A stretch of 64,000 nt of DNA from Thalassotalea algicola. GTDB taxonomy: Bacteria > Pseudomonadota > Gammaproteobacteria > Enterobacterales > Alteromonadaceae. This document shows positions 46,790 through 56,265 of this stretch, piece by piece. Below the pieces are notes generated by a model that worked only from the letters and a program-made list of their open reading frames with translations, searched no databases and was not told the DNA's origin. The DNA is taken from positions 1-64,000 of the forward strand of contig NZ_JABBXH010000005.1 of assembly GCF_012932965.1 (NCBI RefSeq), written 5' to 3'. The number at the start of each line of letters is the position of its first letter. The first letter of the stretch is position 1. The translations under genes and the position numbers were made by a program.

Positions 46790-47531
46790 CCTTCCAACAG
46801 TTAATATTAACTGGCCTGTAGAACAAGTGCAGGCCTTTACAACATTGCGTCAACCCCTAGTAAATAAAACAAAGTTAAATGACTTTGGCTTGTTTAATTT
46901 AGGTCTTCATGTGGGCGATAACAGCGCGGCGGTCTTAGTTAATCGCAAGAGTTTGCACGCTTTACTTCCTCCCAACAGCCAAATTCAGTGGTTAGAGCAA
47001 GTACATGGTGCAGATGTTGTAACGGTTGAACAAGTTAGTTCGACACCGCTTGTTGCTGATGCAGCAATTACACGACAAAAACACTTGGCCTTAGCAGTCA
47101 TGACTGCTGATTGTTTACCGATATTAATCACGAATATTAGCGGTACTGAAATTGCCGCTATTCACGGCGGCTGGCGACCTCTTGCTTCACATATTATCAG
47201 TAATACTATAGATGCCTTAGAATCTTCGCCAAATGAACTTTGCGCTTGGTTAGGCCCTTGTATCGGTCCTAACGCATTTGAAGTCGGTGAAGAAGTTAAA
47301 GAAGTTTTTGTTGCTATATCGGATGAACTAGGTTTTGCTTTTAAAGCTAGTAAAAATGCTGGGAAATATTTTGCAGACTTGCATCAAATTGCTAAGTACC
47401 TGCTTGTTCAGTCGGGTGTGAGTACACATTATCAGTTGGCAGATTGTACTTATAGTAATTCAAATTACTACTACTCTTATCGCAGAGACAAACATACCGG
47501 TCGAATGGCGAGCATTATTTGTCGACAGTAA
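46770..47531 (+). CDS. pgeF: Peptidoglycan editing factor PgeF (YfiH, laccase-domain)
   Basis: A 253-residue DUF152/YfiH protein. It hydrolyses UDP-MurNAc carrying L-Ser in place of L-Ala, correcting errors of MurC; it was long called polyphenol oxidase. The metal site residues lie in WLEQVHGADVV, ALAVMTADCLPIL and AIHGGWRPLASHII. The gene begins inside the end of rluD (20-base overlap), the conserved rluD-yfiH-clpB order of gammaproteobacteria. Confidence 0.93.
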   Translation: MQKSSTSLPTVNINWPVEQVQAFTTLRQPLVNKTKLNDFGLFNLGLHVGDNSAAVLVNRKSLHALLPPNSQIQWLEQVHGADVVTVEQVSSTPLVADAAITRQKHLALAVMTADCLPILITNISGTEIAAIHGGWRPLASHIISNTIDALESSPNELCAWLGPCIGPNAFEVGEEVKEVFVAISDELGFAFKASKNAGKYFADLHQIAKYLLVQSGVSTHYQLADCTYSNSNYYYSYRRDKHTGRMASIICRQ

Positions 47532-47570
47532 CGGAAAGTTGAGCTAAATCAAAAATATAATCGTAATAAA

Positions 47571-47599
47571 CTTGATTTTCTCTGGCTCGACCTTATACC
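47571..47599 (+). promoter_or_regulatory. Possible sigma32 heat-shock promoter of clpB
   Basis: CTTGATT (47571-47577), 13 bases, CCTTATACC (47591-47599). The sigma32 consensus is CTTGAAA-N13-15-CCCCATNT; the -35 fits well and the -10 in part. It lies about 40 bases before the clpB start, where a heat-shock promoter is expected. Confidence 0.5.
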
Positions 47600-47637
47600 T
47601 AAGAGTGAAGACCGTACTGTTTTTAGGAGAGGGCTAA

Positions 47638-50214
47638 ATGCGTTTAGATAGATTCACCCAATCATTTCAAATGGCGATTTCCGATGCGCAATCATTAGCA
47701 TTAGGCAAAGATCATCAATTTATTGAACCATTGCATTTAATGATGGCGCTGTTAAAGCAGTCAGGCAATAGCGTCATTCCGCTGCTAAAAAGTGCAGGTA
47801 TTGAAGTTAATTCGCTACAACAACAAGTGGAAAAGTCGTTAGAAGGCTTGGCTCAGGTGCATGGTGTTGGCGGTGAAGTACAACTTTCAGCCACAACAGG
47901 TAAGCTTTTAAACCTTTGTGATAAATATGCGCAAAAACTAAACGACAGCTATATATCATCAGATGTTTTTCTATTAGCTGCACTTGAAGATACCGGTACA
48001 CTAGGTCAAATTTTAAAGTCACTTGGTGCAAATGAAAAGCGCATTAAAGAGGCAATCACTCACGTTAGAGGCGGTCAAAGTGTTAATGAGCCGAATGCTG
48101 AAGATGTTCGCCAAGCACTAGATAAATATACGGTAAATTTAACTGAACGTGCAGAGCAAGGAAAGTTAGACCCTGTAATTGGTCGTGACGATGAAATTCG
48201 CCGTGCAATTCAAGTGTTGCAGCGTAGAACGAAAAATAACCCTGTTTTAATTGGTCACCCTGGCGTCGGTAAAACTGCAATTGCAGAAGGGCTTGCCCAG
48301 CGAATTGTCGATCATGAAGTTCCAGAAGGCCTTAAAAACAAACAAGTGTTATCACTAGATATGGGGTCATTGGTTGCGGGCGCGAAATACCGAGGTGAAT
48401 TTGAAGAACGTTTAAAAGCAGTACTTAATGAACTCTCGCAGCTTGAAGGGCAAGTCATCTTATTTATAGATGAGCTTCATACTATGGTTGGTGCAGGTAA
48501 GACTGACGGCGCGATGGATGCAGGTAACATGTTAAAACCGGCATTAGCCCGAGGCGATTTACATTGTGTTGGGGCAACTACTTTGGATGAATATCGTCAG
48601 TACATTGAGAAAGATGCCGCATTAGAGCGTCGTTTTCAAAAAGTGATTGTTGATGAACCTACAGTAGAAGATACCATTGCTATTTTACGTGGCTTGAAAG
48701 AACGTTATGAATTGCATCATTCGGTTGATATCACCGATCCTGCAATTGTTGCAGCTGCAGCACTTTCTCATCGTTATATTAGCGATCGCCAGTTACCAGA
48801 TAAAGCAATCGATTTAATTGATGAAGCAGCTTCAAGTATTCGTTTACAGATGGATTCAAAACCGGAAGATCTAGACAAGTTAGAACGCAAAATTATCCAG
48901 CTTAAATTGGAACAAAAAGCGCTGGAAGATGAATCTGATGAATCTTCAATTAAACGACTGCAGGCGATCTCTTCGGATATAGACAAACTGCAAATTAGTT
49001 ATGATGAACTTGATGAAGTATGGACAACTGAAAAAGCGGCATTGCATGGTACCCAAGCAATAAAGGCTGACTTAGAGCAAGCTAGAATTGATTTAGAAGC
49101 CGCTCGTCGTTCTGGAGATCTCAACCGAATGTCGGAATTACAATATGGGCGCATCCCTGAACTTGAAAAACAGTTAGATTTGGCAAGCCAAGCAGAGATG
49201 CAGGAAATGAGCTTGTTACGTAATAAGGTCACTGAAGTTGAAATAGCCGATGTTCTAAGTCGGGCAACAGGCATTCCTGTAGCGAAAATGCTATCGGAAG
49301 AGCGAGAAAAATTACTTAAAATGGAAGATGAACTTCACAATCGTGTCATAGGCCAATCTGAGGCTGTTGTTTCTGTATCAAACGCCATTCGACGTTCAAG
49401 AGCAGGACTAGCTGATCCCAATCAGCCTATAGGTTCATTCTTATTTTTAGGGCCTACGGGGGTAGGTAAAACAGAGTTAACTAAGGCATTGGCGGAGTTT
49501 TTATTTGATACACAAGATGCGTTAATTCGTGTTGATATGTCAGAATTTATGGAGAAGCATTCTGTAGCTCGATTAGTAGGTGCTCCCCCTGGTTATGTAG
49601 GCTATGAAGAAGGTGGATATTTAACCGAAGCAGTAAGAAGAAAGCCTTATTCGGTTGTATTACTTGATGAAGTAGAAAAAGCGCATCCTGATGTGTTTAA
49701 TATTTTACTTCAGGTATTAGATGATGGTCGATTGACCGATGGGCAAGGGCGTACGGTTGACTTTAAAAACACTGTCATAATTATGACATCGAATATTGGC
49801 TCAGATATTATCCAAAATTATGCCGGTGATGATGAGTATGAGCAAATGCGCAGCGCTGTAATGACTGAGCTTGGTAGTCACTTTAAACCCGAGTTTATTA
49901 ACCGAGTCGACGACACCGTAGTCTTTCATCCCCTTGTTGCGGAGCAAATTGTTGAAATTGCTAAAATACAGATTACATCATTGTCGCAGCGATTAGCTGA
50001 ACAAGAGTTAACGCTTATTGTAGAAGATAGTGCGTTGCGTAAAATTGCCGAAGTCGGCTTTGATCCGTTATTTGGCGCAAGGCCACTGAAAAGGGCGATT
50101 CAAAATGATATCGAAAACCCTTTAGCCCAGCACTTATTAGCAGGAGATTTTGCTAAAGGTACGAATATTACGATGAAAGCGTCTGAAATTGGATTTGAAT
50201 TTAAGGCAAGCTGA
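47638..50214 (+). CDS. clpB: ATP-dependent disaggregase ClpB
   Basis: An 858-residue Hsp100 chaperone that pulls polypeptides from aggregates with DnaK. N-domain about 1-145; first AAA+ module with GHPGVGKT (206-213) and FIDELH; a long middle coiled coil (about 405-530, [18 protein letters not shown]) that binds DnaK; second AAA+ module with [12 protein letters not shown] and [12 protein letters not shown]. Presence of the M domain separates it from ClpA. Length is normal. AGGAGAGGG precedes the ATG. Confidence 0.98.
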   Translation: MRLDRFTQSFQMAISDAQSLALGKDHQFIEPLHLMMALLKQSGNSVIPLLKSAGIEVNSLQQQVEKSLEGLAQVHGVGGEVQLSATTGKLLNLCDKYAQKLNDSYISSDVFLLAALEDTGTLGQILKSLGANEKRIKEAITHVRGGQSVNEPNAEDVRQALDKYTVNLTERAEQGKLDPVIGRDDEIRRAIQVLQRRTKNNPVLIGHPGVGKTAIAEGLAQRIVDHEVPEGLKNKQVLSLDMGSLVAGAKYRGEFEERLKAVLNELSQLEGQVILFIDELHTMVGAGKTDGAMDAGNMLKPALARGDLHCVGATTLDEYRQYIEKDAALERRFQKVIVDEPTVEDTIAILRGLKERYELHHSVDITDPAIVAAAALSHRYISDRQLPDKAIDLIDEAASSIRLQMDSKPEDLDKLERKIIQLKLEQKALEDESDESSIKRLQAISSDIDKLQISYDELDEVWTTEKAALHGTQAIKADLEQARIDLEAARRSGDLNRMSELQYGRIPELEKQLDLASQAEMQEMSLLRNKVTEVEIADVLSRATGIPVAKMLSEEREKLLKMEDELHNRVIGQSEAVVSVSNAIRRSRAGLADPNQPIGSFLFLGPTGVGKTELTKALAEFLFDTQDALIRVDMSEFMEKHSVARLVGAPPGYVGYEEGGYLTEAVRRKPYSVVLLDEVEKAHPDVFNILLQVLDDGRLTDGQGRTVDFKNTVIIMTSNIGSDIIQNYAGDDEYEQMRSAVMTELGSHFKPEFINRVDDTVVFHPLVAEQIVEIAKIQITSLSQRLAEQELTLIVEDSALRKIAEVGFDPLFGARPLKRAIQNDIENPLAQHLLAGDFAKGTNITMKASEIGFEFKAS

Positions 50215-50250
50215 TTGCTTGCCTTTTCAGGTGTAGAAATAAATTACTGA

Positions 50251-50697
50251 CTATTGATTTGACTCATCATTACAGAAAACATCTACATACTTTTGACTAA
50301 GCGCCATTTGCTCTGTTTTTTCTTCTGCAGAGAGTAACCGTGAGTTCCCTTCTAAGTCCTTATAAAACACTTTTTCATAATCACCAAGTGTTTTTAAATT
50401 AAGCTTAGCTGATTCGCAGTTTTGTTTGATCATTTCCTTACTGTTTTGTGGGAGTTGATCGCCGTCTGTATTCTCATTTTCATTCTCATTTTCTTCGTTT
50501 TCACTATCTTCTGCTTTTTTAGCTACAGGTGCATAAGATACTTGAACGTCAATTTGTGCATAGTCTTTGTCCGTTGGATGCTCATGGCTAAAATGCACAA
50601 CATTGTTACTATCTACCCAACGATATATGGTTGATTCTTGTGCCGACGCCGCACCTACAGTTGATAAAATCAATAAAGCTAAAAGGGATTTATGCAT
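50251..50697 (-). CDS. DUF4124 domain exported protein
   Basis: A 148-residue protein with a signal peptide (about 1-19, ending GAASA) and a DUF4124 domain at once after it (STIYRWVDSNNVVHFSHEHP). An acidic low-complexity spacer follows (EDSENEENENENENTDGDQ), then a helical tail with two Cys. DUF4124 is common in envelope proteins of gammaproteobacteria with no agreed role. It is convergent with clpB and has no partner. Confidence 0.75.
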   Translation of the reverse strand: MHKSLLALLILSTVGAASAQESTIYRWVDSNNVVHFSHEHPTDKDYAQIDVQVSYAPVAKKAEDSENEENENENENTDGDQLPQNSKEMIKQNCESAKLNLKTLGDYEKVFYKDLEGNSRLLSAEEKTEQMALSQKYVDVFCNDESNQ

Positions 50698-50884
50698 AAA
50701 AAGGCCTTACACCAACAAACTTTGAAGCCAATAAAAACTAGTATAGTTCAATCAATAGTAAACGTTAAAACTTGATATTTACAGCAATTTTTACATATAG
50801 GGTAACGAATTACGTAATGCGGTGGTAATCCATCTGTGGTAAATTACGCCTTTTAAACGTTACATCAAAGGACTTAGGATTTGT

Positions 50885-51769
50885 ATGGCGTCGTCAAAAT
50901 CTAAAGTTAATCATCAGAGTCGTGGTATTTACTTACTGCCAAACTTATTGACTACCGCAGGTTTATTTTCTGGTTTTTATGCAGTTATTTCTTCTATGAA
51001 TGGGCATTTCGAAGCTGCTGCAATCGCTATTTTTATCGCTATGATATTTGATGGACTTGATGGGCGTGTCGCTCGTATGACCAATACGCAAAGCGAATTC
51101 GGTGCTGAATATGACAGCATGGCGGACATGGTTTCATTTGGCATTGCACCTGGTCTTGTAGCATACAACTGGGCACTGTCGGGGATGGGGAAATTTGGCT
51201 GGTTAGCGGCTTTTGTCTTCGTCGCAGGCGCGGCATTAAGGCTTGCACGCTTTAACACTCAAGTAGGTGTTGCCGATAAGCGATATTTCCAAGGTTTAGC
51301 CAGCCCAGCTGCAGCAGGTGTTATCGCTAGTATTGTGTGGACTGGCAATGACTATCAATTAAACGGCCAAGATTATGGTTTTATCATGGGAATCATTACC
51401 ATTATTAGCGGTTTACTTATGGTGAGTAATTTCAGGTACCATAGTTTCAAAGAAGTCGATTGGAAAGGTAAAGTAAACTTTGTCGTCGTACTATTTATTG
51501 TATTGGTGTTTGTAGTCATAGCGTCTAGCCCAGCAGAGTTGTTGATGGCTATTTTTGTGCTATACGCAAGTTCAGGGCCAGTGACTACTGTTCGCTCCGT
51601 TAAAAAGTTAAAGCTTGAGCATGTGGTTGGTGATGACGATGATGAAGACTTCACTAATGCGAATTCTGCTAAAGCAAACCAAGAAAATGGTGAAGATAAA
51701 GTTCCATCACAGACGGATGCTTCTCAAGAGTCTATAAAAGCAAATGAAAAGACAGAAGATAAAGTTTAG
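50885..51769 (+). CDS. pssA: CDP-diacylglycerol-serine O-phosphatidyltransferase
   Basis: A 294-residue polytopic CDP-alcohol phosphatidyltransferase. The catalytic signature DGLDGRVARMTNTQSEFGAEYDSMADMVSFG has all the required Asp and Gly residues. It makes phosphatidylserine, the precursor of phosphatidylethanolamine. This is the membrane-type (type II) enzyme, unlike the soluble E. coli PssA. The C-terminal tail (about 250-294) is acidic and low-complexity (DDDDEDF; many Lys, Glu and Ser). Monocistronic, followed by a terminator. Confidence 0.92.
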   Translation: MASSKSKVNHQSRGIYLLPNLLTTAGLFSGFYAVISSMNGHFEAAAIAIFIAMIFDGLDGRVARMTNTQSEFGAEYDSMADMVSFGIAPGLVAYNWALSGMGKFGWLAAFVFVAGAALRLARFNTQVGVADKRYFQGLASPAAAGVIASIVWTGNDYQLNGQDYGFIMGIITIISGLLMVSNFRYHSFKEVDWKGKVNFVVVLFIVLVFVVIASSPAELLMAIFVLYASSGPVTTVRSVKKLKLEHVVGDDDDEDFTNANSAKANQENGEDKVPSQTDASQESIKANEKTEDKV

Positions 51770-51795
51770 TTATTTATTGAATGTTTAAAGCTGAC

Positions 51796-51825
51796 AAAAA
51801 AAACGCCTAGTTGGCGTTTTTTTTT
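51796..51825 (+). terminator. Intrinsic terminator after pssA
   Basis: AAAAAAAACGCC, loop TAGTT, GGCGTTTTTTTTT. Confidence 0.85.
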
Positions 51826-51873
51826 GTTAAATAATAAGTGAAGTTTTTCAGGTTTTGCTTTTAGTATAGTTAT

Positions 51874-52302
51874 CTAGGCTTTGATATCTAAACTACTTAA
51901 CCCTGCACTTTTTTTGCCTTTCGCATCATAGGTCATTGTTGATTTGCTGTGGCGTTCTAACAATGTGTTTTTCATACGCTCAACGGCTAACTCTGAATGA
52001 TGAATTATTTGACCGTTCACTTCGTTGAGCTCCTTACAGTGCTTAAGTACCTCTTGAATCTCAGCTAACTTGTTGTCTAAATGGCCTTGTTTTTTATCTT
52101 CAATAAATTGTAAGTTGCTGCCAATGTTCGCATCAAAGCTTTCTATTGCCAATAAAAGCTCATGCTTTTTAGTGGTGATAGCACTTAATACCTCAGGGTT
52201 ATGCTTGGTCAGCGCTTCTTTTTCTTCTGCCAATAAGCTCTCTAATGCATGTAGTTGCTCAAGCTGCTTATTTAGTAATTGATGTGAAGCACTCTCTGTC
52301 AT
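51874..52302 (-). CDS. flgN: Flagella synthesis protein FlgN
   Basis: A 142-residue helical export chaperone for the hook-filament junction proteins FlgK and FlgL. The call rests on size, all-helical composition (QLEQLHALESLLAEEKEALTKHNPEVLSAITTKKHELL) and position right after flgM (23 bases). It is the end of the minus-strand flgA-flgM-flgN group. Confidence 0.85.
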   Translation of the reverse strand: MTESASHQLLNKQLEQLHALESLLAEEKEALTKHNPEVLSAITTKKHELLLAIESFDANIGSNLQFIEDKKQGHLDNKLAEIQEVLKHCKELNEVNGQIIHHSELAVERMKNTLLERHSKSTMTYDAKGKKSAGLSSLDIKA

Positions 52303-52325
52303 GTAAACCCTCTAATTAATATGAG

Positions 52326-52640
52326 TTATATTAAGTCAAATTCGAATTTAACGATGCTTTCCGCTAGTTTTTCTGCGTCTACTTTATACGCACCAGATTG
52401 AATGGCTTTTTTAAGCTGTTCAATTTTCTTCTGGTTAACTTCAGGAGCGTCACCATTTTTCTTCTGAATTTCGTTCAACTGCTTAGCTTGCGGTGTCAAA
52501 GATACTGAATCTTGTGCCACTTTTGTTGCTTGTGAGTTAGTTGTTGCATTTTTTGCAGCTTGATTTTTAGTGTCGGACTGCTGTTGCACATTTCTATTAA
52601 CTTGACTGTTGTTATTCAAGTTATTGATATTAATAGCCAT
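52326..52640 (-). CDS. flgM: Anti-sigma28 factor FlgM
   Basis: A 104-residue FlgM that binds FliA until it is exported through the completed hook. The N-terminus is Asn/Gln-rich and probably disordered (NINNLNNNSQVNRNVQQQ). The C-terminal sigma-binding helices include DSVSLTPQAKQLNEIQKK and KIEQLKKAIQSGAYKVDAEKLAESIVKFE, which is diagnostic. A strong sigma28-type promoter lies just upstream, so FliA probably drives its own inhibitor. Confidence 0.94.
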   Translation of the reverse strand: MAININNLNNNSQVNRNVQQQSDTKNQAAKNATTNSQATKVAQDSVSLTPQAKQLNEIQKKNGDAPEVNQKKIEQLKKAIQSGAYKVDAEKLAESIVKFEFDLI

Positions 52641-52680
52641 TTTTAATACCTTCGTAAGTTACTATAATCATTCTATATTA

Positions 52681-52707
52681 TTATCGGCCATTTCTTTAAT
52701 ATCTTTA
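52681..52707 (-). promoter_or_regulatory. sigma28 (FliA) promoter of flgM
   Basis: Read on the minus strand: TAAAGATA, exactly 11 bases, GCCGATAA. The -10 is a perfect match to the sigma28 consensus and the -35 has 6 of 8 positions. It lies about 40 bases before the flgM start, inside the flgA-flgM gap. Confidence 0.85.
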
Positions 52708-52714
52708 TAGTTTT

Positions 52715-53407
52715 TTATAAAATAATTGTAACTTTATTTAGTCCTGTAACCCTTCCTGTAACTAACTTTCCTGAGCGATCATTTCGTACTCTGACTTTAT
52801 CACCTAAGTGACCACTATTAATTGATGTACCAGCAGTTTTTATTTGTAAGCTATCGCTTTTAGCGATGAGGCTAACATTATCGCCTTTACATACTAAGCA
52901 AATGTACCGTTTTGAAATAGGTTTTCCGGATGAAATATTACGCTTTGCTTTAGCACCTATAACATTATTTGACGTGGTAATTACTTCTCCCCGCACTTTT
53001 AACGTGGGGAGGTATCTCACCTTTACATTATCTGGCGTCAAAACACTGCCTTTATCTATAGGTTGTGTCGCTATTAAAACGGCCTTTGTTTCTGTGACTT
53101 TTACAGGAACATATAAGCTCCATGGTGTTGATCCTTCACAAGTTATTTTTACATTAACGTTTCTACTACGGCTATTTTCAGGTATATTTGCACTTAATTG
53201 ATTTTTGCATGGCTTAATAACTATTCGCGGATCTAATTTTACAGTTTCTACTACAATCTTTTTTTCTTTTGATTTGGGTAAGCTCACTAAAACGCTAGTT
53301 TTAGCAAGGTTCTCGATGAATTGATGATCATAAGTATTTGCTTTTGCAAAACAGAACTGTTGACAGCTTAGTATCAGAAAAGTTAAAAAAATCTTAGTTT
53401 TGCTCAT
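52715..53407 (-). CDS. flgA: Flagellar basal body P-ring formation protein FlgA
   Basis: A 230-residue periplasmic chaperone for FlgI. It has a signal peptide (about 1-23), an N-terminal domain with a Cys near residue 78, and the SAF domain at the C-terminal half (VLIATQPIDKGSVLTPDNVKVRYL, NISSGKPISKRYICLVCKGDNVSLIAKSDSLQIKTAG, VTGLNKVTIIL). It is the first gene of the minus-strand group and divergent from cheV. Confidence 0.92.
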   Translation of the reverse strand: MSKTKIFLTFLILSCQQFCFAKANTYDHQFIENLAKTSVLVSLPKSKEKKIVVETVKLDPRIVIKPCKNQLSANIPENSRSRNVNVKITCEGSTPWSLYVPVKVTETKAVLIATQPIDKGSVLTPDNVKVRYLPTLKVRGEVITTSNNVIGAKAKRNISSGKPISKRYICLVCKGDNVSLIAKSDSLQIKTAGTSINSGHLGDKVRVRNDRSGKLVTGRVTGLNKVTIIL

Positions 53408-53568
53408 TTTTTGCAGCCATTAGGTTATTGAAAATTAAATACTCGTCTATGCTTAATGAAAGCAAGGCTAATAATTTGTATCTGTCAAAAAGCAGACACC
53501 TGTAAGTCGTATAAATTTATTACAATCAAGAATTGTGCCTTATTGGCTCAATTTAATAAGGGGTAACT

Positions 53569-54498
53569 ATGGCGGGCATTTTAGATTCGGTAAACCAACG
53601 AACTCAATTGGTTGGTCAAAACCGACTAGAACTTTTACTGTTCAGATTAATTGGTCCACAGCGATTTGGAATTAACGTCTTTAAAGTAAGAGAAGTGTTA
53701 CAATGCCCTCGTTTGACCTCTTTACCTAATCAAGACCCTTTTATTAAGGGGGTCGCTCATATTCGTGGACAAACAATTTCTGTTATCGACCTTAGTAAAG
53801 CAACAGGTGGACGTGATATTCCGCTCGATGAAAATTGTTTTATTATAATTGCTGAATATAACCGAAGTGTTCAAGGATTCTTAGTTGCAGGTGTTGAACG
53901 TATCACCACGTTAAGTTGGCAGGACATTATGCCGCCGCCAGAAGGAGCTGGTAAATCTAGTTACCTTACCGCGGTAACAGAAATTGACAATGAAATGGTG
54001 TCAATTTTAGATGTGGAAAAGATACTTAATGAAATTAGCCCTGTGTCAACTGAGTTGAGTGAAGAGGTTGTCGATGAGACTGTCGGCCAAAGTATCGGTG
54101 ATAGAGTGATCATGATTGCCGATGATTCTACTGTGGCGAGAAATCAAGTGAAAAGAGCGCTTGAACCACTTGGGCTTAAAATGGTGTTGGCAAAAAATGG
54201 TCAGGATGCATTAAACCAACTCAACGAACTGGATAGTGAGTGTGAAAACTCAGTTGAAGAAAAAGTTGCGCTGCTTATTTCGGATATAGAAATGCCTGAA
54301 ATGGATGGTTATACGCTGACAGCTGAAATCAAAAGTAATGAAAGGTTGCGCTCAATGCCTGTTATTTTGCATACGTCACTTAGCGGTGTGTTTAATAATG
54401 CGATGGTAGAAAAAGTTGGAGCTGAAGATTTTATACCTAAGTTCCACCCAGATGAATTAGCAACAGCCGTTAAAAAATGGTTGAAGATTGAAGAATAG
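53569..54498 (+). CDS. cheV: Chemotaxis protein CheV
   Basis: A 309-residue coupling protein with an N-terminal CheW domain (about 20-165; FRLIGPQRFGINVFKVREVLQCPRLTSLPNQDPFIKGVAHIRGQTISVIDL) and a C-terminal receiver (about 180-305) with the phospho-acceptor Asp in LLISDIEMPEMDGY and Lys in DFIPKFHPDEL. It links receptors to CheA and may act as a phosphate sink. Its place between flgA and cheR is standard for Vibrio and Alteromonadales. Confidence 0.95.
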   Translation: MAGILDSVNQRTQLVGQNRLELLLFRLIGPQRFGINVFKVREVLQCPRLTSLPNQDPFIKGVAHIRGQTISVIDLSKATGGRDIPLDENCFIIIAEYNRSVQGFLVAGVERITTLSWQDIMPPPEGAGKSSYLTAVTEIDNEMVSILDVEKILNEISPVSTELSEEVVDETVGQSIGDRVIMIADDSTVARNQVKRALEPLGLKMVLAKNGQDALNQLNELDSECENSVEEKVALLISDIEMPEMDGYTLTAEIKSNERLRSMPVILHTSLSGVFNNAMVEKVGAEDFIPKFHPDELATAVKKWLKIEE

Positions 54499-54529
54499 CT
54501 GGCTAAGTGTTGATAGATAGGATAACGCA

Positions 54530-55363
54530 GTGTCTGCTAGACAGTTAGACGATAAAAGTTACCATGATTTTCGTACGTTCTTAGAACAGCAGTGCGGAAT
54601 TGTACTTGGTGAAAACAAACAATACCTAGTGAAAAGTCGCTTGGCACCTTTGATGTCTAAGTTTGACGTTGAATCACTTGCTGTCTTAGTGCAACGAACC
54701 TTGAGTCCGATGGAGCGTCAGTTGCGTTCAGCAGTTATTGATGCCATGACTACCAATGAAACGCTTTGGTTTCGTGATGACTACCCATTTCAATTACTTA
54801 AGAATAAATTATTACCGCAATTTTCGGGACAACGTTCGCCATTAAAAATTTGGTCTGCAGCGAGTTCCTCAGGTCAAGAACCATATTCAATAGCGATGTC
54901 AGTGCTGGAATATCAACAATCAAAACCGGGAGCATTTCCTGGTGGCGTGCAAATAGTTGGTACTGATATTTCGTCAACTATGCTTGAGCATTGCAAGTAT
55001 GCCCACTATGACAGCTTAGCGTTAGCTCGAGGCCTATCTGCAGAGCGTAAACGTTTGTTTTTCGAAAATGGTGACAATGGCATGTTGAAGGTAAAAGACA
55101 ACGTTAAGAAGCTAGTAAGCTTTAGGCCATTAAACCTATTAAACAGTTATAGCTTAATGGGACGCTTCGACATTGTCTTTTGTCGTAATGTATTAATATA
55201 TTTTGCACCAGAAATTAAAGCGCAAATATTGTCACAAATAAATGGCGTGCTGAATAAAGATGGCTATCTTTTTCTCGGCGCATCAGAATCATTATCCGGT
55301 TTAAATCAAAAATTTGATATGCTCAGATGCAATCCTGGCATCGTTTATCAAAAACAATCATAA
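54530..55363 (+). CDS. cheR: Chemotaxis protein methyltransferase CheR
   Basis: A 277-residue S-adenosylmethionine methyltransferase that methylates chemoreceptor glutamates. It has the N-terminal helical domain and the catalytic domain with DAMTTNETLWFRDDYPF, KIWSAASSSGQEPYSIAMSV (cofactor loop) and FDIVFCRNVLIYF. The start is GTG at 54530 after AGGATAA. The usual C-terminal TPR extension is absent. It is followed by flgB. Confidence 0.95.
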   Translation: MSARQLDDKSYHDFRTFLEQQCGIVLGENKQYLVKSRLAPLMSKFDVESLAVLVQRTLSPMERQLRSAVIDAMTTNETLWFRDDYPFQLLKNKLLPQFSGQRSPLKIWSAASSSGQEPYSIAMSVLEYQQSKPGAFPGGVQIVGTDISSTMLEHCKYAHYDSLALARGLSAERKRLFFENGDNGMLKVKDNVKKLVSFRPLNLLNSYSLMGRFDIVFCRNVLIYFAPEIKAQILSQINGVLNKDGYLFLGASESLSGLNQKFDMLRCNPGIVYQKQS

Positions 55364-55378
55364 AATTGACACTTCTTT

Positions 55379-55394
55379 TGGCATAAAACTTGAA
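55379..55394 (+). promoter_or_regulatory. Weak sigma54-type promoter of flgB
   Basis: TGGCATA, 4 bases, TTGAA (55379-55394). The -24 GG and the spacing fit the sigma54 consensus TGGCACG-N4-TTGCW, but the -12 GC is GA here, a change at a near-invariant base. It lies 32 bases before the flgB start. Confidence 0.4.
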
Positions 55395-55426
55395 AGGCTA
55401 CTTCCAGAGATATTGGAGGTAGTATT

Positions 55427-55825
55427 ATGGCTATTAGTTTTGATAAAGCATTTGGCATTCATCCACAAGGGATGGTTTTGCGTGCAAAACGCGCAGAGAT
55501 AATAGCGAGTAACATTGCTAATGCCGATACCCCTGGTTATAAAGCGAGGGGGATGAACTTCCAAGACGCACTTGCCAGTGCGGCAAAAAATCAACAAATG
55601 GGTATGTCCCGCACCAACGAAAAGCACTTTGATGTTCGAATGGAACTCAATGATGGTGAAGGTTTTCGTGTTCCAGATCAACCAGATACGGGTGATGGTA
55701 ATACAGTAAATGTACAAGTGGAACGAAACTTGTATCTACAAAACTCATTAGAGTATCAGGCTAGCGTTCAATTTATGAATGCAAAAGTTAAAGGCCTGAA
55801 AAAAGCAATCACTGGAGGTCAATAA
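55427..55825 (+). CDS. flgB: Flagellar basal-body rod protein FlgB
   Basis: A 132-residue proximal rod subunit. RAKRAEIIASNIANADTPGYKARGMNFQDAL near the N-terminus is the FlgB form of the rod-protein motif, and NSLEYQASVQFMNAKVKGLKKAI is the C-terminal coiled-coil part. GGAGG precedes the ATG. First of flgBCDE. Confidence 0.95.
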   Translation: MAISFDKAFGIHPQGMVLRAKRAEIIASNIANADTPGYKARGMNFQDALASAAKNQQMGMSRTNEKHFDVRMELNDGEGFRVPDQPDTGDGNTVNVQVERNLYLQNSLEYQASVQFMNAKVKGLKKAITGGQ

Positions 55826-55827
55826 AT

Positions 55828-56247
55828 ATGAGCCTTTTTAATGTATTTGAAATTAGTGGCTCAGGTATGGCGGCACAATCAGTGCGACTTAATACCACGG
55901 CAAGTAATATTGCTAATGCCGACAGTGTAAGTAGCAGTATTGATCAAACATACCGTGCAAGGCATCCGGTTTTTGCCGCAGAGATGCAAAAAGCTGCCGC
56001 AGGGCAAGAAGGATCTGTTGGTGTTGAAGTCCTAGGTATAGTTGAAAGTAATAAACCATTGAATGTCGAGTACTCTCCAGAGCACCCGATGGCAGATAAA
56101 GACGGTTATATCTACAAGCCAAACGTTAATGTGATTGAAGAAATGACGAATATGATTTCAGCTTCACGTTCGTATCAAACCAATATTCAATTGGCTGAGT
56201 CGGCGAAGAATATGGTTAATAAAACCCTAATGCTAGGTCAGCGTTAA
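55828..56247 (+). CDS. flgC: Flagellar basal-body rod protein FlgC
   Basis: A 139-residue rod subunit. FEISGSGMAAQSVRLNTTASNIANADSVSSS and, at the C-terminus, PNVNVIEEMTNMISASRSYQTNIQLAESAKNM are diagnostic. It lies 2 bases after flgB with GGAGG in the end of that gene, so the two are translationally coupled. Confidence 0.96.
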   Translation: MSLFNVFEISGSGMAAQSVRLNTTASNIANADSVSSSIDQTYRARHPVFAAEMQKAAAGQEGSVGVEVLGIVESNKPLNVEYSPEHPMADKDGYIYKPNVNVIEEMTNMISASRSYQTNIQLAESAKNMVNKTLMLGQR

Positions 56248-56265
56248 TTTACAGTGAGATAGATT

